Shown here: in pieces, positions 22,041-36,260 of the stretch
Layout: each line of letters opens with the position of its first letter
Position numbering within the stretch: position 1 is the stretch's first letter
Assembly (NCBI GenBank): GCA_034509925.1
Contig: CM067530.1
Coordinates: forward strand, 5,100,501-5,164,500
Direction: 5' to 3'
Source of the DNA: Hirudinaria manillensis
Taxonomy: Eukaryota; Annelida; Clitellata; Hirudinida; Hirudinidae
DNA: 64,000 nucleotides
Program-made: the position numbers and the translations under genes
The notes under the pieces: generated by a model
Seen by the model: only the letters and a program-made list of their open reading frames with translations
The model's database searches: none
What the model was told of the DNA's origin: nothing

Positions 22041-24430
22041 AGCAACGAAGAACAAAAGGCGTCTTAATGAGTTGTACGAGTTCACAGAGCAAAATTTTTA
22101 CTTCATCAATATTCATTGAGTTACGGTAATTGAAATATTAAGTTATGATAATTTAGATGCTACGATGATTTGAATAAAAAGTTACGTTGCGTAATATCCA
22201 GCATCTGCCAATGTAGTGTTAGATTTGTAAATAAACAATTGTTAAGTAAAAGTCAAGTAATTGATTAAAGATTTTCAGTGCAATTTTCAGTTATCAACGT
22301 AAGCCATTTTAAAACTGGGTTAATTGAATGTCGTCAGTTCATGTGGGTTTAAGCATCACGTGCTCTTTTCTTTAAAGTCTTGGAAAATCCGTCGCTGACG
22401 AAATCATTTCGATGTCAATGCAACCGAGACATTGTTATTATTGTTTGAAATTATTATTATTATTATTATTATTTTTATCATTTCTTATTTTTGTTATATT
22501 TTATCTAATTAATTAATTTCTTGTTTGAATTATTATTATTAAGTTAATAATTACTTTAAAATTATATCCTTGTTTATTTTTCCTCTTATTTTTGACAGTT
22601 GTTACTCGGAAAGAAACCCAATTTACGACGTCTGGAAGATCGGCAAATTAAAAGAAGCCACTTTAGCAGAACTTTCGATAGAAATTCTCACTAAATTTAT
22701 TATTTAAATATATAATATTTAATTAATATCATTATTAACTGATATTAATTAAGTAATTAATTAATTAGTAAACCATTTAATCGTTAAATTAATATTAAAT
22801 TAATCGCCAACGCTTGTAAAAGTGCTTCTCGTGCTTAGCTCGAGTGAGACTTGATAGATTGATGTTAGGAGGTATTTTTAGTGCTGATGGTTGAATAGAT
22901 AAAAAGACGGATGCTGATGTATTCCAAGTCGACCAATTATGCACCTCATTATTCAAAGAGCCTTCGAGCGTACATAACTGAACTCTTCAAGAAGTTGCAT
23001 TTGTTTGAAATGATTTGATTTAATTACATTTAATATAATTTAATAAATTGTTTATTAAAATTAATCTTTAACGAAGGAATGCCTTCCAAGGCAAAGAACG
23101 CTCTCCAAGCTCAAAGTGAAAAATGCTGACACACCAAATTGTTCACTGAAATTAAGACGTTTTTCTTTGTTCAACAATGCTTGTGTGTTGCTGTTGTTGT
23201 GAAACTTACACCAGCCTTTATTCCACAGTCCCAAAATGATGATGATGATGATGATGACGTTAATCATCACGATGATAACTTTTGGTGATGATTATGAAGA
23301 TGATTCTAATCTCCAAATCCAAGTAATGTACTTGCCACTTTTAAAATTATTTGTTATTAATTTATAATTAATTTGTTATTAATTCACCTCAAATGCAGAA
23401 GGAATGACTTTCAAAAGGTGACTGAACATTCCTCATATAAATGTTTAAACCTATTAAAACAAAGCAAGTGAATTGGATTATTATGGATGGAATTGGTTAA
23501 TAAATTGGTAATTTATGTTATTATTATTAATTAAACAATAATAATTTATAATTATATTAATTATTTTATAATAATTTATTTTATGATTTTCGGGATTGAT
23601 TTCCAACAATTTCATTTCATTAACACTGCATGTTCTGGCCATTTGCATTGCTTTAATTTTTCGCTCCGCTTGTTGCTCGGATGTCATTTTGTCAGGTCGG
23701 GATCCGAAAATATTATCTGGAATTATTCAAATATTATTAATTTATCAAGTATTTATCCTATAACATATTTATCCCTACCATTTATCTAATTTATATTAAA
23801 ATGCATAATTTTAGAAACAATTTATGCCGGTATTTTCTAAAAAAAATTCAATAAAAATAAACAAAAAAAAAAATGAATTAAAATAAAATAAATGCAGAAA
23901 TAAATGCACACGAATGTTGTTTATTTTCCATGAAAGTCAATCATCAGCGGGACTGTTGCTCCAGTCTGGAATGCCTTGATAAGTTGCACGAGTGGATTTC
24001 TTATTAACTTTTGATGCTCATTTCATGCCACCCTCAGGACACCGAAGGAATGACATTTCAGACCTTAAAAACTTTCAATAAATGCCTTCCATTTTCTTTT
24101 CCAGGATTTAATCATGAATATAAAAAAAAATAGTATAAAATAAATAAATAATGCTTGAAGATTAGACTAAATTATAAGTCGGTTTATTAACAATAATTTA
24201 AAAGTAACTTTGAAAAATTTCACTTTTATAAATTTATAAAATGTTTTTATGCTCTTCAATTTATTGACTTCATTTATTTCAACTTTCTTTTATTTTATTT
24301 ATTTATTTCAAACATGTTTTTGTATTACTTTCGAGACCTAAATAATAAATAGTATAAAATTCAGAATTCGAATAAGTCTGAAAAAAAATTGTTGTCAAAA
24401 TTCAGAAATAAAATTGGACGAAGGACGAAT

Positions 24431-24506
24431 GCATGCATGCATTCATTCATTCATGCATTCATTCGTTCATTCATTCATTCATGCATTCGTTCGTTCATTC
24501 ATTCAT
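24431..24506. repeat. (CATT)n tetranucleotide tract
   Basis: CATT repeats with CATG and CGTT variants. A complementary-type GAAT/GAAC tract lies at 25318-25366. Confidence 0.85.
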
Positions 24507-24771
24507 ATGAATTCGTGTGATGACGTTGAAAATCTAGAGAACAAAAAAAAGATAATCACTGCAATTACTGAATCCGCTCAGCAAAAAAGAAAAGAAAAAT
24601 AGATGACGATTATACTGATGATGATGATGACGATCAGATAATTAGATGATATCGTCATCATCATCATCATCATCATCTATTAATCAATCTTTTTTGCCAG
24701 ATTCAGTACAAGTCAGTAAATGCTTTTTCTGAGGTCCTATAAACCTAGCTTCTTCTTTTTCTTCCTTCTCC

Positions 24772-24935
24772 ATTACCATTACCATCATCATCATCATCAT
24801 CGTCATCAACACCGTTACAATCATCATCATCGTCGTCGTCATCGTCATCATCATCATTTTCATCAACGTCGTCGTCATCGTCATCATCATCATTTTCATC
24901 AACGTCATCGTCATCATCATCATCGTGTGAATTGC
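24772..24935. repeat. Compound (CAT)n/(GTC)n tract
   Basis: Long trinucleotide tract with an internal higher-order unit of about 39 bp (an AACGTCGTCGTCATCG-type block followed by CATCATCATTTTCATC) present twice or more. A shorter ATC run lies at 24653-24678. Confidence 0.85.
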
Positions 24936-25317
24936 TGAAATGCAGTGACATTTGATCGTTCGGCAAAAAGTGGAACGTGCCTCAGAAGAAAATTTCATTG
25001 GTTTATTGTTTGTTATTTGTTACATTAATCGGATTATTTAATAATTTAAATAGTATAATAATCTAAATGAATAAATTACGTAATTAACAGATTAATAGAA
25101 ACTTATTATTATATTTTAAATTAATTCATTCATTTATTGATACCATAATATTAGTATTTAATATTATTATACAATTAATATATTGTTCCATTTAATAATT
25201 TATTATTAAATTTTTAATTAACAATTTAGTATTTAATATTTCGAAACATAAAAGTCTTGTCTTGCATTGCATTGCAAGTCGGAATGCAATAATGATTGAT
25301 CGTTTAAATGAAAGTTT

Positions 25318-25366
25318 GAATGAATGAATGAACGAACGAACGAACGAACGAACGAATGAACGAATA
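25318..25366. repeat. (GAAT)n/(GAAC)n tract
   Basis: Tetranucleotide run with GAAC core flanked by GAAT repeats. Confidence 0.85.
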
Positions 25367-25561
25367 ACAAAGGAGGAGGAAACAGTTGCGGTAAAGAAGA
25401 TGGAATTGGTGGACAAAAAACGGAGGAGTTTCATGTCAAACAATCTCTGAAGAAGTTGAGGTTTCATGCATGTCCTTCTTGGATGTTGTTCTGGAAAAAT
25501 ATTCGTTCAGTTCTTTATGCCTCCGCTGCTTTGATGCGCTACATAAATGTTGCACAAATTC

Positions 25562-25620
25562 AGCAACAACAACGACGACGACAACAACAGCAACGACGAC
25601 GACGACGACGACAATAATAA
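25562..25620. repeat. (CAA)n/(GAC)n tract
   Basis: Compound trinucleotide run. Confidence 0.8.
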
Positions 25621-26159
25621 TTGCTTTGAGAAAGATTTTTTAAAATTTAAAACTCCTTAAAACAGTGGAGTTCGTATATTTAGCAACATTCAAGAAGCAA
25701 AAAAAAAAACAAACAAAAATCCGTTAATTTTTTATTCCAATTATCGACGAAATAATTGCCATTTGTTACAATAATTTCTAATAATTGTCCGGACGCTGGA
25801 AGTGCTTGGTTAGTAACTTCGAACAATTGCTATCCGCAGAAGATGGATGTCGTGTCATTCATTTTTAAAGCATTCCAACGTTCAATCATCGCTCGCTTTC
25901 CCGTCCAATCTTTTGCAATTTCCCTCCTTAAAAGTTGCAACGAAATTGAAAACAGAAGTCGTTAAACGACTTTTAATCACGAAAGATTCGCCATCTTATG
26001 TCACGTGATGCGTTTGCAATAAATTAATTTGCTAAAATTAATATTAACGAAATAAATAAATAAATTGATTAATTTACATTAACGTCGATGGCATGGTGTC
26101 TTTTTTTCGGAGAAAAAATATTTTTCATCGCATTAAAGAATCAAAGAATTCCTTTTTCT

Positions 26160-26236
26160 GTCGTTCTTGTAGTTGTTGTCGTTGCTGTTGTTGTCGCTGT
26201 TGTTGCCGTCGTCGTTGTTGTCGTTGCTGTTGTTGG
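26160..26236. repeat. (GTT)n/(GTC)n tract
   Basis: Compound trinucleotide run; an ATC run follows at 26361-26442. Confidence 0.8.
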
Positions 26237-27550
26237 AATTTCCTTCCCTCGGAACTTCTTTTTATTCTTTTATTTGACCATTAAGTCTGCAGTTTGATTT
26301 GACTTCGTGTCACATCAACTTCCGTGTAAATTGTCAACATGCGCCATCATCGTGCTCTATCACTACGCCAACATTATCATCATCATCACCATCATGATGT
26401 GCTGGCTTTATCATCATCATCATCATCATCATCATCACTACGTTATCACATCATCATTCGGAGAGCCTGACCCGACTGCTCTGCATGGTTTTCGTATGTC
26501 GAACGTCTTGATTCTGCAGTTTCGTACTTGACCCTTTGATTATAAATTAAATCAATGTTACTGTGTAATATTAAATTATCATAAATTGTAATTGAATCGC
26601 ATCCATCAACTTCAAAGTAACGAAAATATTTATACCCGATCGTCAATATTTTGTTAAAACGAGAGGACAAGTTGGATGAATGGTCACTGACCGATGGCCA
26701 GCATTTCTGCGAGCTTTCAGTAATGACAGCAGTCGTTATGTGACGAAAAACCGACCTGCACCGTCGGGGAGCATCCTCGCTATATAGGAGCGCTATATAA
26801 ATGGCAAATCGATTCAGAAGTGCCTTCACGTCCTATTAGGATTCACTCACCTTCCTTACTCGCCTTCTTGCAGATGCAATTTCACAACAACAACAACCTC
26901 GAGAGACTCGACCTTTGGAATGTTCATGAAAAGTTGTCGTGCTCGGGACTGAAAGATGTGACAATAATCGTTGAATGATTAACGTGAAGACGATCCTTTA
27001 AAGATTAACGTGCACCAACTTTTATGTTTCTTACTCCAACGAACGTTTTCTTTTCTGGATTATTGCAGGGGGACAAACGATGTCGTAAATTAATTCAATT
27101 TGATAATAACTATTTTATGTTAATTACTCAATTAATTAATTATATTATTTAATTATTATATTAAATATTATTATATCATCATCATCATCATATTATTATA
27201 TTAAAGATTATTTTAATTAATTAGAATTAATACGTAATATTAATCACATAGTTAACCACACAAACATATAAAGTTTATAAATTATTTATAATAAATTACT
27301 TAATAACGTATTTAATTATTATTATAACTTAATTAAATAAACCGTTAACTGAGATAAAAGTAATATAATTAGCAGTCACCAATTTGCATATAATAATAAT
27401 ATCGTGTGGACACGTGATTCGACCAGCACCGTTCAGCACCACTGAACGTACAAACGTTAATTGCTTCAAACAATACGTGGAACGTGCAAGGAATTTGTTT
27501 CTTCATCAGAAAGAAAACGATGGAACTTCAAGAAGACTCACGATTAAAGG

Positions 27551-27781
27551 ATTGTAACTGTAATTGTGGTTGTAATTGTGATTGTAATTGCGATTGTAAT
27601 TGTAATTGTAATTGTAATTATGATTGTAATTGTGGTTGTAATTGTGGTTGTAATTGTAATTGTGATTGTAATTGTAACTCTAATTTTAATTTTAATTTAA
27701 GTTGCTACTGCAATACTAATTTTAGTTGTGATTGTAATAATAATCGTTATTGTAATTGCATTTCCAAATGTAATTGTAATT
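27551..27781. repeat. (TGTAAT)n hexanucleotide tract
   Basis: About 38 imperfect copies of TGTAAT with TGTGAT and TGTGGT variants. In one frame the tract encodes an alternating Cys-Asn polypeptide after an ATG at 27520, ending at 27783. No leader or splice context supports translation. Confidence 0.85.
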
Positions 27782-28407
27782 GATTAAAGAACAACATGAA
27801 AGAGGTTTTTAAGCTGTTTTCAAGACTCTGTGCAATTTGACCATGCATTCATGCATCCTTTAATCCATGCATTCATGCATCTCCGGGTCCTACATTTAGC
27901 TACGCATTCCTAGAAGATCTAAAGTTATTTTTACGAAAGTTGTGAATTCAATAATAAAAATAATATTTCTAATAAAATTTAATAAAACGTAATTTTTGAC
28001 TGAACGGTTAAAAGAAAATTATCTCAAAAAATATCTTTTTCGTAAATTTATAATTTTATTTGAGAAAAATATATAAAATCACGTGATCTGTTGAGATGAA
28101 GAAAAACAAGAAAATGGAGACGATGATGTCGTCTGCGATGATGAATGCGGTTCATTGGTGGTCTGCTTATAATATGTTAAATACACTGCATTTATTCAGT
28201 ACTAGATGTACTGTATTATTATTATATACTGTATTATATATTATTAATTATATTAATTAATATGAGTCACCGCAAATTCTGGAAAAATTAGAATTTAGTC
28301 ACTAAACATACATCGATGGACTGAAATCATTTTATTTGGTGACGGTTTTGGAAGTTTTAATTATTTAATATTCTTTATATTTTGCAAAAACAACTTTAAC
28401 TACTACA

Positions 28408-28492
28408 GCAGCAACAACAACAACAACAACTTTATCAATAACAACTACAACAACAACAACTTTATCAACACTAACAACGACGACGACAACAT
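28408..28492. repeat. (CAA)n tract
   Basis: CAA run interrupted by two ACTTTATCAA blocks, then GAC repeats. Confidence 0.75.
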
Positions 28493-29979
28493 CTATTAAA
28501 CGATAAGGACACTTTACAACATTTTTCCAATTAAAATTTACTCGATTTTTTGCCATTTTGAGGTATTTCGCCGAGAGAGGAAATCCCGGAATATCTTTGT
28601 TTGTGGACTGACATAAGTTTTAAAGTAATAATTAATTAGTTAATTTAAGAATTAATAAACAAAGAATTATTTAAATTTATTTACTAGTTCTCTTGTGACA
28701 CCAAGGTAAAAATGTTCAATGTTCAATTTATATTTTCATAAATTTTTAGTTCCCTTGAAATTTATTAAATTTATGTTTTTTTTATCAATTACTGGAGTTT
28801 TGTGACAAATTCCTGAAATTTTAAACAAAAAAAACAACAAAAACAAAAACAAAACAAACGCGAAGTCTCGGAAGTTCTCAGAAGAAATTTGAAGAGAAAA
28901 TTGTCGAAAATACGTCAAGCGAACGTATCCACGTCATTGTTTATAATCCTCTTCACATCAAAGATTTCTTCTTCTTTCAGATTCATTTCCGAATGAAATG
29001 TCGGAGTTTATTTTGGAAAATATTTGTTTATTTATTTATTTAATCTTACAAATATCTATTTATTCAGGCCTCAAAAAACGTGAATTCTAAACGTGAAAAT
29101 GAAAGACATTGGGGAACGTCTTAATGTAGGAGGGTTTCACTTTTCTTATCTTATCACCCCGCATCTCTTTTCAAAGATCAAAATCGCACAAATAAATATT
29201 AATTGTGAAAAAAAAATCATAAAACAATTCGAAATAATACATAATAAAAAAATGCATGCAGTATTCATTACTTAGCTTATAATAAAAATGTATGTTATAT
29301 AATATATTATAAATGTTATTATATATCATAAATGTTTGTTATATTATAAATATAATTCATTTTATATTAAATGTATGTTATATATATAAACATATCCAAT
29401 GTATAAATGCCTCCAGGTATATATATTATATCTTGTGGACCACGACATTTAATGGCTTACGATGTTTTAGATATTTTGTATGCCCTCACATCTCATACAA
29501 TTGAATTGGTTTCCAGATGAACTATGACGAGGTTTAACAGCAACGCATTTGTTGGTTATGCCAGGGGGACATACAAAGTAGGTTATTGTAAAATTTGAAA
29601 CGCAAGTTGAGGGTGGAAATGAATGATGGCTGTTAAATAACAGAACTGAAACAAAGCAGTTTTTTATGATGAATCACGCAATCAAAAAGCTTCAGCCAAC
29701 TCAACTTCTTCATTTAATCCTTGATTGATTGAATGAATGAATGAATAAATAAATTAATAAATAAATAAATTAATTATGCACGTCACAAGAAACTAATTAA
29801 TATTTAATGAGCAATGGTCGACGTCTGCTTATGACGTGCAGAATTAAAGCTATTTTCAGAAGTGGTTTTCGTCAACAACTGAAACCATTGAAGGACATTT
29901 TGTTAAATAAAAGTCTATTTTGAGACAAAAATAAGAGCCACTCAACATCTCTTTAATTTTCTTTGTTTATTATTTCTAA

Positions 29980-30052
29980 TAATAATAATAATGATGATAA
30001 TAATAATAATAATAATATAATAATAATAATAATAATAATATAATTAACTTGT
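29980..30052. repeat. (AAT)n tract
   Basis: AAT run; related AT-rich AAT sequence continues in patches to about 30670, with further AAT tracts at 31286-31378 and 32343-32402. Confidence 0.75.
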
Positions 30053-31538
30053 TGAATATGTAATGTTAATAATAAATGTAAAATAAAAATAATAATAATA
30101 TAATTAATTTATTGAATAATGTTAAAAATAATTTTAAAATAATATTATTAATAATATAAATTAATTTGTTGAATAAGTGTTAGGTGAATAAGATGTTAAT
30201 AATAATAACTTCGAAATAATAATTTAAATTTGTTGCAGAAATCTTCACATCACGTTGGCTTCCTTATGTTGGCTTTTGAGAATTCATGAAACCCTTCGAC
30301 GCTTTTTAAGCATTAAAAAATAAATGTAACGCATTGTTGCTGTTCATTATGGCCGTTCATTACCACGTTGTCAATCACGTGACCATGTTCTTGTAATGAA
30401 AGGATTCAGATTTAAATCAAGTAATTAAACAAATTAATTCAATATTCTGATGATGATTAAGCCCAAGTTGGATTTAATTTAAGTTGCATTTAATTTAAAT
30501 AAACAAAAATTATAATAAATATAAAAACAAAAAGAATAAAATAATAATAATAATTATAATTATAAAAACAAAAGAATAAAATAATATAAATAAAATAATA
30601 ATAATAATAAATATAAAAACAAAGGAATATAATATTATAACCTAAAATAATAATAATAATAATAATAAGTTGGTGAATAAATTTGAACAATTCGAAAATT
30701 ATGAAAGCGCTACTTCTTATCTTTCGATATGAACACTGTGGATTTACAGACGTCAAGTTACGATTGATTAACATTGTTTATTTAACAATGAGTATAAAAT
30801 GTGATGACATTAAATCACCATTAATTACACTATTAAATCATCCGCAACATAAAGTTATGTTCAACATCCGACACCCATTCCATCCCATTCCCGATAACTT
30901 CCGATGAACACCAACAACTTCACACGAAGTTTAAAGTGTTAATTAATAATTTAATTTTTATTTTAAAAAGTCGTATTTAATAATTTCATCTGTTTAGCGT
31001 CTGCCTCAAGGTAATAATTTAGTGTTTGTACTTGTACTTGTGTTTGTAACAAATTTATACTTAATAATAATTTACAAATTAATAATAATTTAATGTTTAA
31101 TAATAACTTTACTTTAATAATAATAATTTACAATTTCAATAAAAAGATTAAAATACGAGAAATACAAGAAGATGACAAACCAAACCAGCAGACGAAATAA
31201 TCCAGAATCTTTGTTCAAACACATCACACGTCCACGTGGGAAATTTCAAAAGAGCTTTTTTTGGTTTTTCCAAAAAAAAAGACTTTCAGAAATTGATAAT
31301 AATAATAATAATATTAATATTAATAATAACAACAACAATAATAATAATAACAATAATAACAACAATGATGATGATGGTAATCATAATTTATTATTGTTAT
31401 TTGTATTGACATTAAATAACTTACTCAAACGAAGACGTTTTTCTTAAATCGATTCTATCTAAACAAAAATTAGTAATTATATTTTTTAACACCAATTAAT
31501 TGATGAGCATCTAATAATTTCAATATTTCCCTCTTTCT

Positions 31539-31597
31539 ATCCATCCGTCCATCCATCCATCCATCCATCCATCCATCCATCCATCCATCCATCCATT
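31539..31597. repeat. (ATCC)n tetranucleotide tract
   Basis: Nearly perfect ATCC repeat of about 14 copies. Confidence 0.9.
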
Positions 31598-32352
31598 CAG
31601 CTTTTTACTTTTTCTGAACTTATCACAGTCCTTACTCAATGCGATAAAGTCCATATTTATTTTAATTAATTTTTAAAATAATTAATTTTAAAATATGAAA
31701 AAGGGCAAAAAATACGTTTATTTGAAATTTAAAAAAAAAATCTTTTTCTATTCGAAGTCGAAGGAATTCGTTGTTGACTCCGAAGAAATTAAAGTTTTTT
31801 TTTTAATTTAAAGAAGAAAAATCTCTTAAAAATGACTTTTGAATGCAGTTCTAATAAACATTGGAACGGCGTGTTTGGCCAGGAAAGCAACGACTGGGTG
31901 TTTTAGAGTCTCAAGTGGACAATTGGATGGAAGTGAATTTTGAATTGAGTCTTTTTTTATTTCAAGTTCTTTTTAAAAGAGGAAATTCAAAACTTCATAG
32001 GATCAACTTCATGGTTTGGTCTGCATGTTACAGGAAAATCTTGTGTCCAACTTCTGTCGGACATTATGAATATTGGTTTATTAATTTAAAAATTAAACGC
32101 TACTTAAAACACTGCATTCAAATTTAATTATTTTTCCAATTTTTCATAATAATTTATTATTTTGATGTGTTTATTAATTTTTTTTAAATTTGAAAATTTA
32201 AAAGAAATTCATGAAAAGTGAAATGATATCTAGGAACCTGATTATCCAGGTTTTCATGTGAGTATAGCAAAGAAGGTAAATAAAAAATTATAAAAGATCA
32301 ATATTAACAATATAATAATAGATAATAGTATACTAAATTATTATAATAGTAT

Positions 32353-32401
<49 letters not shown>

Positions 32402-32989
32402 TAACAATTATATTACATAATTCCGTTTAACATCCTCTAAGTTATGCATGGCTTACCTGTAAATTGATTTTACGTTTTACTCATCCTTGGATTTTCATTG
32501 TCAACTGCTTGTTGCAGGTTGTTGTGATGTGCTGCAAGTGTCCTCTTTCTCGTGTTTTTTTTTATATATTCACAAAATCGCCATTAATTGTTCCAAGGTG
32601 TTTATAATTAGGTGGTGACAAAAATAGACCAAAGACTCAAAACCTAATTACATTACTTTATTGTTCTTTGCGTTAATGCCAAAAAATCGATGTCTATTAT
32701 TTCTGAACAACTGAACGTACAAAGGATGTTCAAGTGAAATACTCGAAACAACGCCAGATGGCCATCTTGGACTTAAGAAATGATTGTCAGTCTTTCGAAC
32801 AAATGAATTAAATTAAAAAGAAAAAGCTAAAAATTACTGAACGATGAATGAATTGATCAAATAAAACTCATAACATTCCAACAAAATCAAACGAAATCCC
32901 AGCAAATGTTGCTGCAGGCTGCAAATGCGAGAAACATTTTGCAGGCGCCTAAAATTACTTTTGCAATCTCTTATCGAGGCTCGTACAAC

Positions 32990-35900
32990 ATGCTAGAGAA
33001 GTTTCAGGTTAATTTTTCTGCAATAAATCTTTATTAACTAACGTACACGCGCGTGGATAGATTTATACATTTTTGACTTTGAAAAAGGCCAAGAAAAGAA
33101 AAAGATTTTTGCTGAAAGCCCGAGAAGGAGACTTGGATTACGTTTCAAAATATCTTCAACAGAAACCGCAAGATGTTGATGTCACAAATTCTGTTAGTTT
33201 TAATGCTTATGTATTTCGAGAGACCTCACTTTTGGACGTTCTTTCTTATCATCCGAAATCAGGTCGGACTGACGTGCCTACATTTGTCATCAAGAGGAGG
33301 TCACCTCGGTCTTGTTTCTTATCTGCTGCACAGAGGAGCCGATGTGAATGCTTTCACAAAGGCATTTGAATTTCTTTTATATTTACGAGTTCTCGAATGC
33401 AAGGCATCAATTTTCTTTCACCAACAGAACGGCAACACTGCCCTCGCCTTTGCATCCTTTGAAGGACATTTGGAAGTCGTCCGTGAACTGGTGAAGCACG
33501 GGGCTAACGTCAACTTTCGACTAAACGTAGGTTCGCTGAACATTGAAGAATCGGAAAGTCCCCTTAAATTTGCGTTCGTTGCATTCAGGAGGAGAGTTTC
33601 AGTCCCCTTTACTTGGCTTGCCAGGAAGGATATGCAGAGGTTGTCGAGTTTCTTATTAAAAGTGGAGCTGATCCAGATCTTTCCATCAAGGTACTGACAT
33701 TTAGCCGATTGCTTGAATGTTTAAGTATCTAATTAAATTGTGAGGGTAAAACATTAAAATTATTCTAAAACGGTGAGATTGCGAACACAACACATTACGA
33801 CTGTTAACGTTACAATTAGAGCCTGTTGGCAATTTCTGATCACGATTGAAGATTTCAGAAAAAAATTTAAGCATTTTATGTCCACGTTTTCACGTGAAGG
33901 GTGGTTACAAGCCACGGGATGTTGCCGTGCAAAAGAAGCAAGTGCAATGTCTCATTCGTCTGTTGGAACATCAGGGAATCAAAGAGCGCATTGGACCATT
34001 TCCGATCCACGTGGCCATAAAAAATGGAGACCAGGAGGCACTCGAGGTGATGTTGGAGGAAGGTTTCAATGTCGACGAACAGTCGAAAGTGAGGAAATTA
34101 ACACACGGATAAATCACTTACGTCCTCATCAATTGTTATCTTTCACGCACAGCTCGGATTCACAGCATTGCACTATGCAATCTACTTTGATAATACTTCG
34201 CTCGTAAATTATTGCTTGGATCAAAAGGCAGACGTCAATTGCCAATCTAGGGTGAGTATCAAATGTCTGTATACGGCATCAAGGGTAGCCCTTTATGAAT
34301 ATTTCTAGGCAGGTATAACTGCACTGCATGTGGCCAGCATTCACGGAAGAAAGGATGTTTTGTCATTGCTTCTCTCCAGAGGGGCAAAACTGCACCTGAG
34401 TACCATGGTAAGAGATTTTTAAAGCAAAAACATTCACTTAAAATGGTCGGAATGAACGTCTGATAAAGGAGGGATTAACTTCGCTGCACTGCGCTTCAAT
34501 ACACGGACGAACAGGAGAAGCGAACATTTTGCTGGACCACGGAGACGACGTCGAAGCCAAAACTAAACGAGGAATGACTCCTCTCCATTTTGCCGTGCAA
34601 GGGAATCATTGCCAGTGCATCGAGTTGCTTCTCGATAGGAAAGCTCCAATCGATGCCCTCAACGAGGTAAAAGTGCAGAATTAATCAGATATTTAATGCT
34701 GCTTTTGGAAGATTTGAAAAAGATTTGATAGAGATTAGAAAGCATTAATAAATAGTAATATTAACGATATTATTTAATTATATATTAATAATATTAAATT
34801 TTATAAATTTATTATTATTAGTATTATTGATATTTTTATTTTATTGTTGTTATTATTAACAATAGCAACAAATACACAGGATGGGTTTACACCGCTCCAC
34901 GTTGCTGCCTACTTCAACAAGATCGCAGCAGCCAAACTTCTGTTGCTGAGAGGTTGCAATGTCAACGCAAGAGGCAAAGTAGGTGGAAAATAGTATTTAA
35001 AGGCATTTTGTTTAATTTCGTATCCTTCCTGTAACTAAAAATAATAAATAAAAAATAATAATTAATAAAAATAATAAGATTGTTACAATTTTATGAATTT
35101 AAAATAGTTGTGTCTTTTATTAGAATGCCCTCAGTTCAATTGAAGTGGCCAAGAAACTGGACCACAAGGAGATGGCGGACTTGCTGCTGGAATACGGTGC
35201 CAAACCGCGTTATGACTGCAGCACCAAGGTTTTATCATTTGTTGTCATGTTTAGTTAATTTAAGATGACGACTCATTTAAATTCACACACCGAATTCCAT
35301 TTCCAGTACAAGATTCTGCCATATTATCATTCAACTTCTAATCCAATATTAAGGAGTTTCACGGAATCTCAAATTCTCAACCAACCGTTTCTTTCATTGA
35401 AAACAACTGGAAACGTTTCAGTGCTACCCACAAAAGTGAAGAAATTCTGAATTATTTATTATCTTGTTATCTTTTTATGACTTTCCCAGTCAACCGAACA
35501 TGATATGGATTCTCATGAATTACAAATTTAAAACAGGGCAAAAGTGAAAATGATGTGACTTTTCAGCCCAAAACAGTAGCCACTCAAATAGCTACGCAAT
35601 CGTCGGCAGCCATCAACGGTAAGTTGGATGTAATCTTTCAGTCATGAAATTTCTTCGATTCAAATATAGTATTTATTTTATTTTATTTTTTTTGTATACA
35701 ACATTAACTTCATAACTGCTGGCTATATAACAATTAATCCAATTTATTTCTTATGAAGTCTGAATGTTAAGAGCTGCTATTTCAATTCATTTTCAATGGA
35801 ATGCTTTAAATCAATGTAAGTCTCTAACATTAGATTTCCACTACATTTGTAAGCGTCAGCGTTCCTTTGTTATTAGTCAATATCAGCCCGTGTAAGGCCT

Positions 35901-36260
35901 AATCTAAATTCTATTTAAACTAATTCCTGCCAAAAAATAGTTTGTTCAATATCGGACGGTAAATAAAACTATGAAACATTATTTAAAAAAAAATCCTAGA
36001 TTCAATCCCTCTGGCATCACTTAAAATCATGGAATGCGGAGGCACGAAGAGCGATATGCACTCGAGTCTCGCAACAGAATCTCTGTGTAGGTTTTTAAAG
36101 TTTCATTCGCTGTTTTTCTCATGTGAAATGATATCTCAATTATTTTTCTGCAGACTCCAGCAGTGGTGCCATCTCCACGAAGCAGAATAATTTTCCATTT
36201 ACTTCTGCAGACATCCCTCAAACCTTCGAAATTCAAATTACAACATCGGAAATTCAGTAA
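32990..36260 (+). CDS. Ankyrin-repeat protein
   Basis: Modelled exons: 32990-33007 (tentative start, MLEKFQ), 33088-33192, 33263-33361, 33428-33526, 33589-33690, 33900-34088, 34153-34251, 34309-34407, 34469-34666, 34880-34978, 35124-35228, 35567-35618, 36000-36086, 36154-36260; 485 residues. Residues from about 15 to 410 are ankyrin repeats (TALHYAIYFDN, TALHVASIHGRKDVL, TSLHCASIHGR, TPLHFAVQGNH, TPLHVAAYFNKIAAAKLLL). Most repeats occupy one 99-105 bp exon bounded by phase 0 introns. The tail of about 80 residues is Ser/Thr-rich with no domain seen. Ankyrin arrays bind protein partners; no catalytic domain is visible. The exon ending at 33361 uses a GC donor. The first exon is the least certain part. 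The next gene is a likely paralogue that adds a Death domain. Confidence 0.8.

Larger units (their letters stand above)
16331..32989. other. Gene desert, about 16.6 kb, microsatellite-rich
   Basis: I find no supported gene on either strand. Open frames here are short, start without ATG, or are produced by simple repeats. The region is strongly AT-rich and carries many trinucleotide tracts (GTT/AAC, ATC/GTC, ATT), tetranucleotide tracts (CATT, GAAY, ATCC), a hexanucleotide tract, a 42-bp minisatellite and one diverged repeat pair; the main ones are listed separately. It could hold long-range regulatory DNA, unspotted non-coding RNA, or simply expanded satellite-like spacer. Confidence 0.6.

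Noticed and set aside
21651-22067. Cys-rich and Thr-rich repeat proteins on both strands
   Set aside because: Produced by the 42-bp minisatellite; no start context or flanking exons.
24720-24998. His-rich, Asp-rich and Met-rich frames
   Set aside because: All three are readings of one ATC/GTC trinucleotide tract.
26446-26829. 127-codon minus-strand frame
   Set aside because: Starts with GTG, no family resemblance, and lies in a repeat-rich desert.
31861-32127. 88-codon plus-strand frame
   Set aside because: Starts with TTG, no domain and no splice partner.
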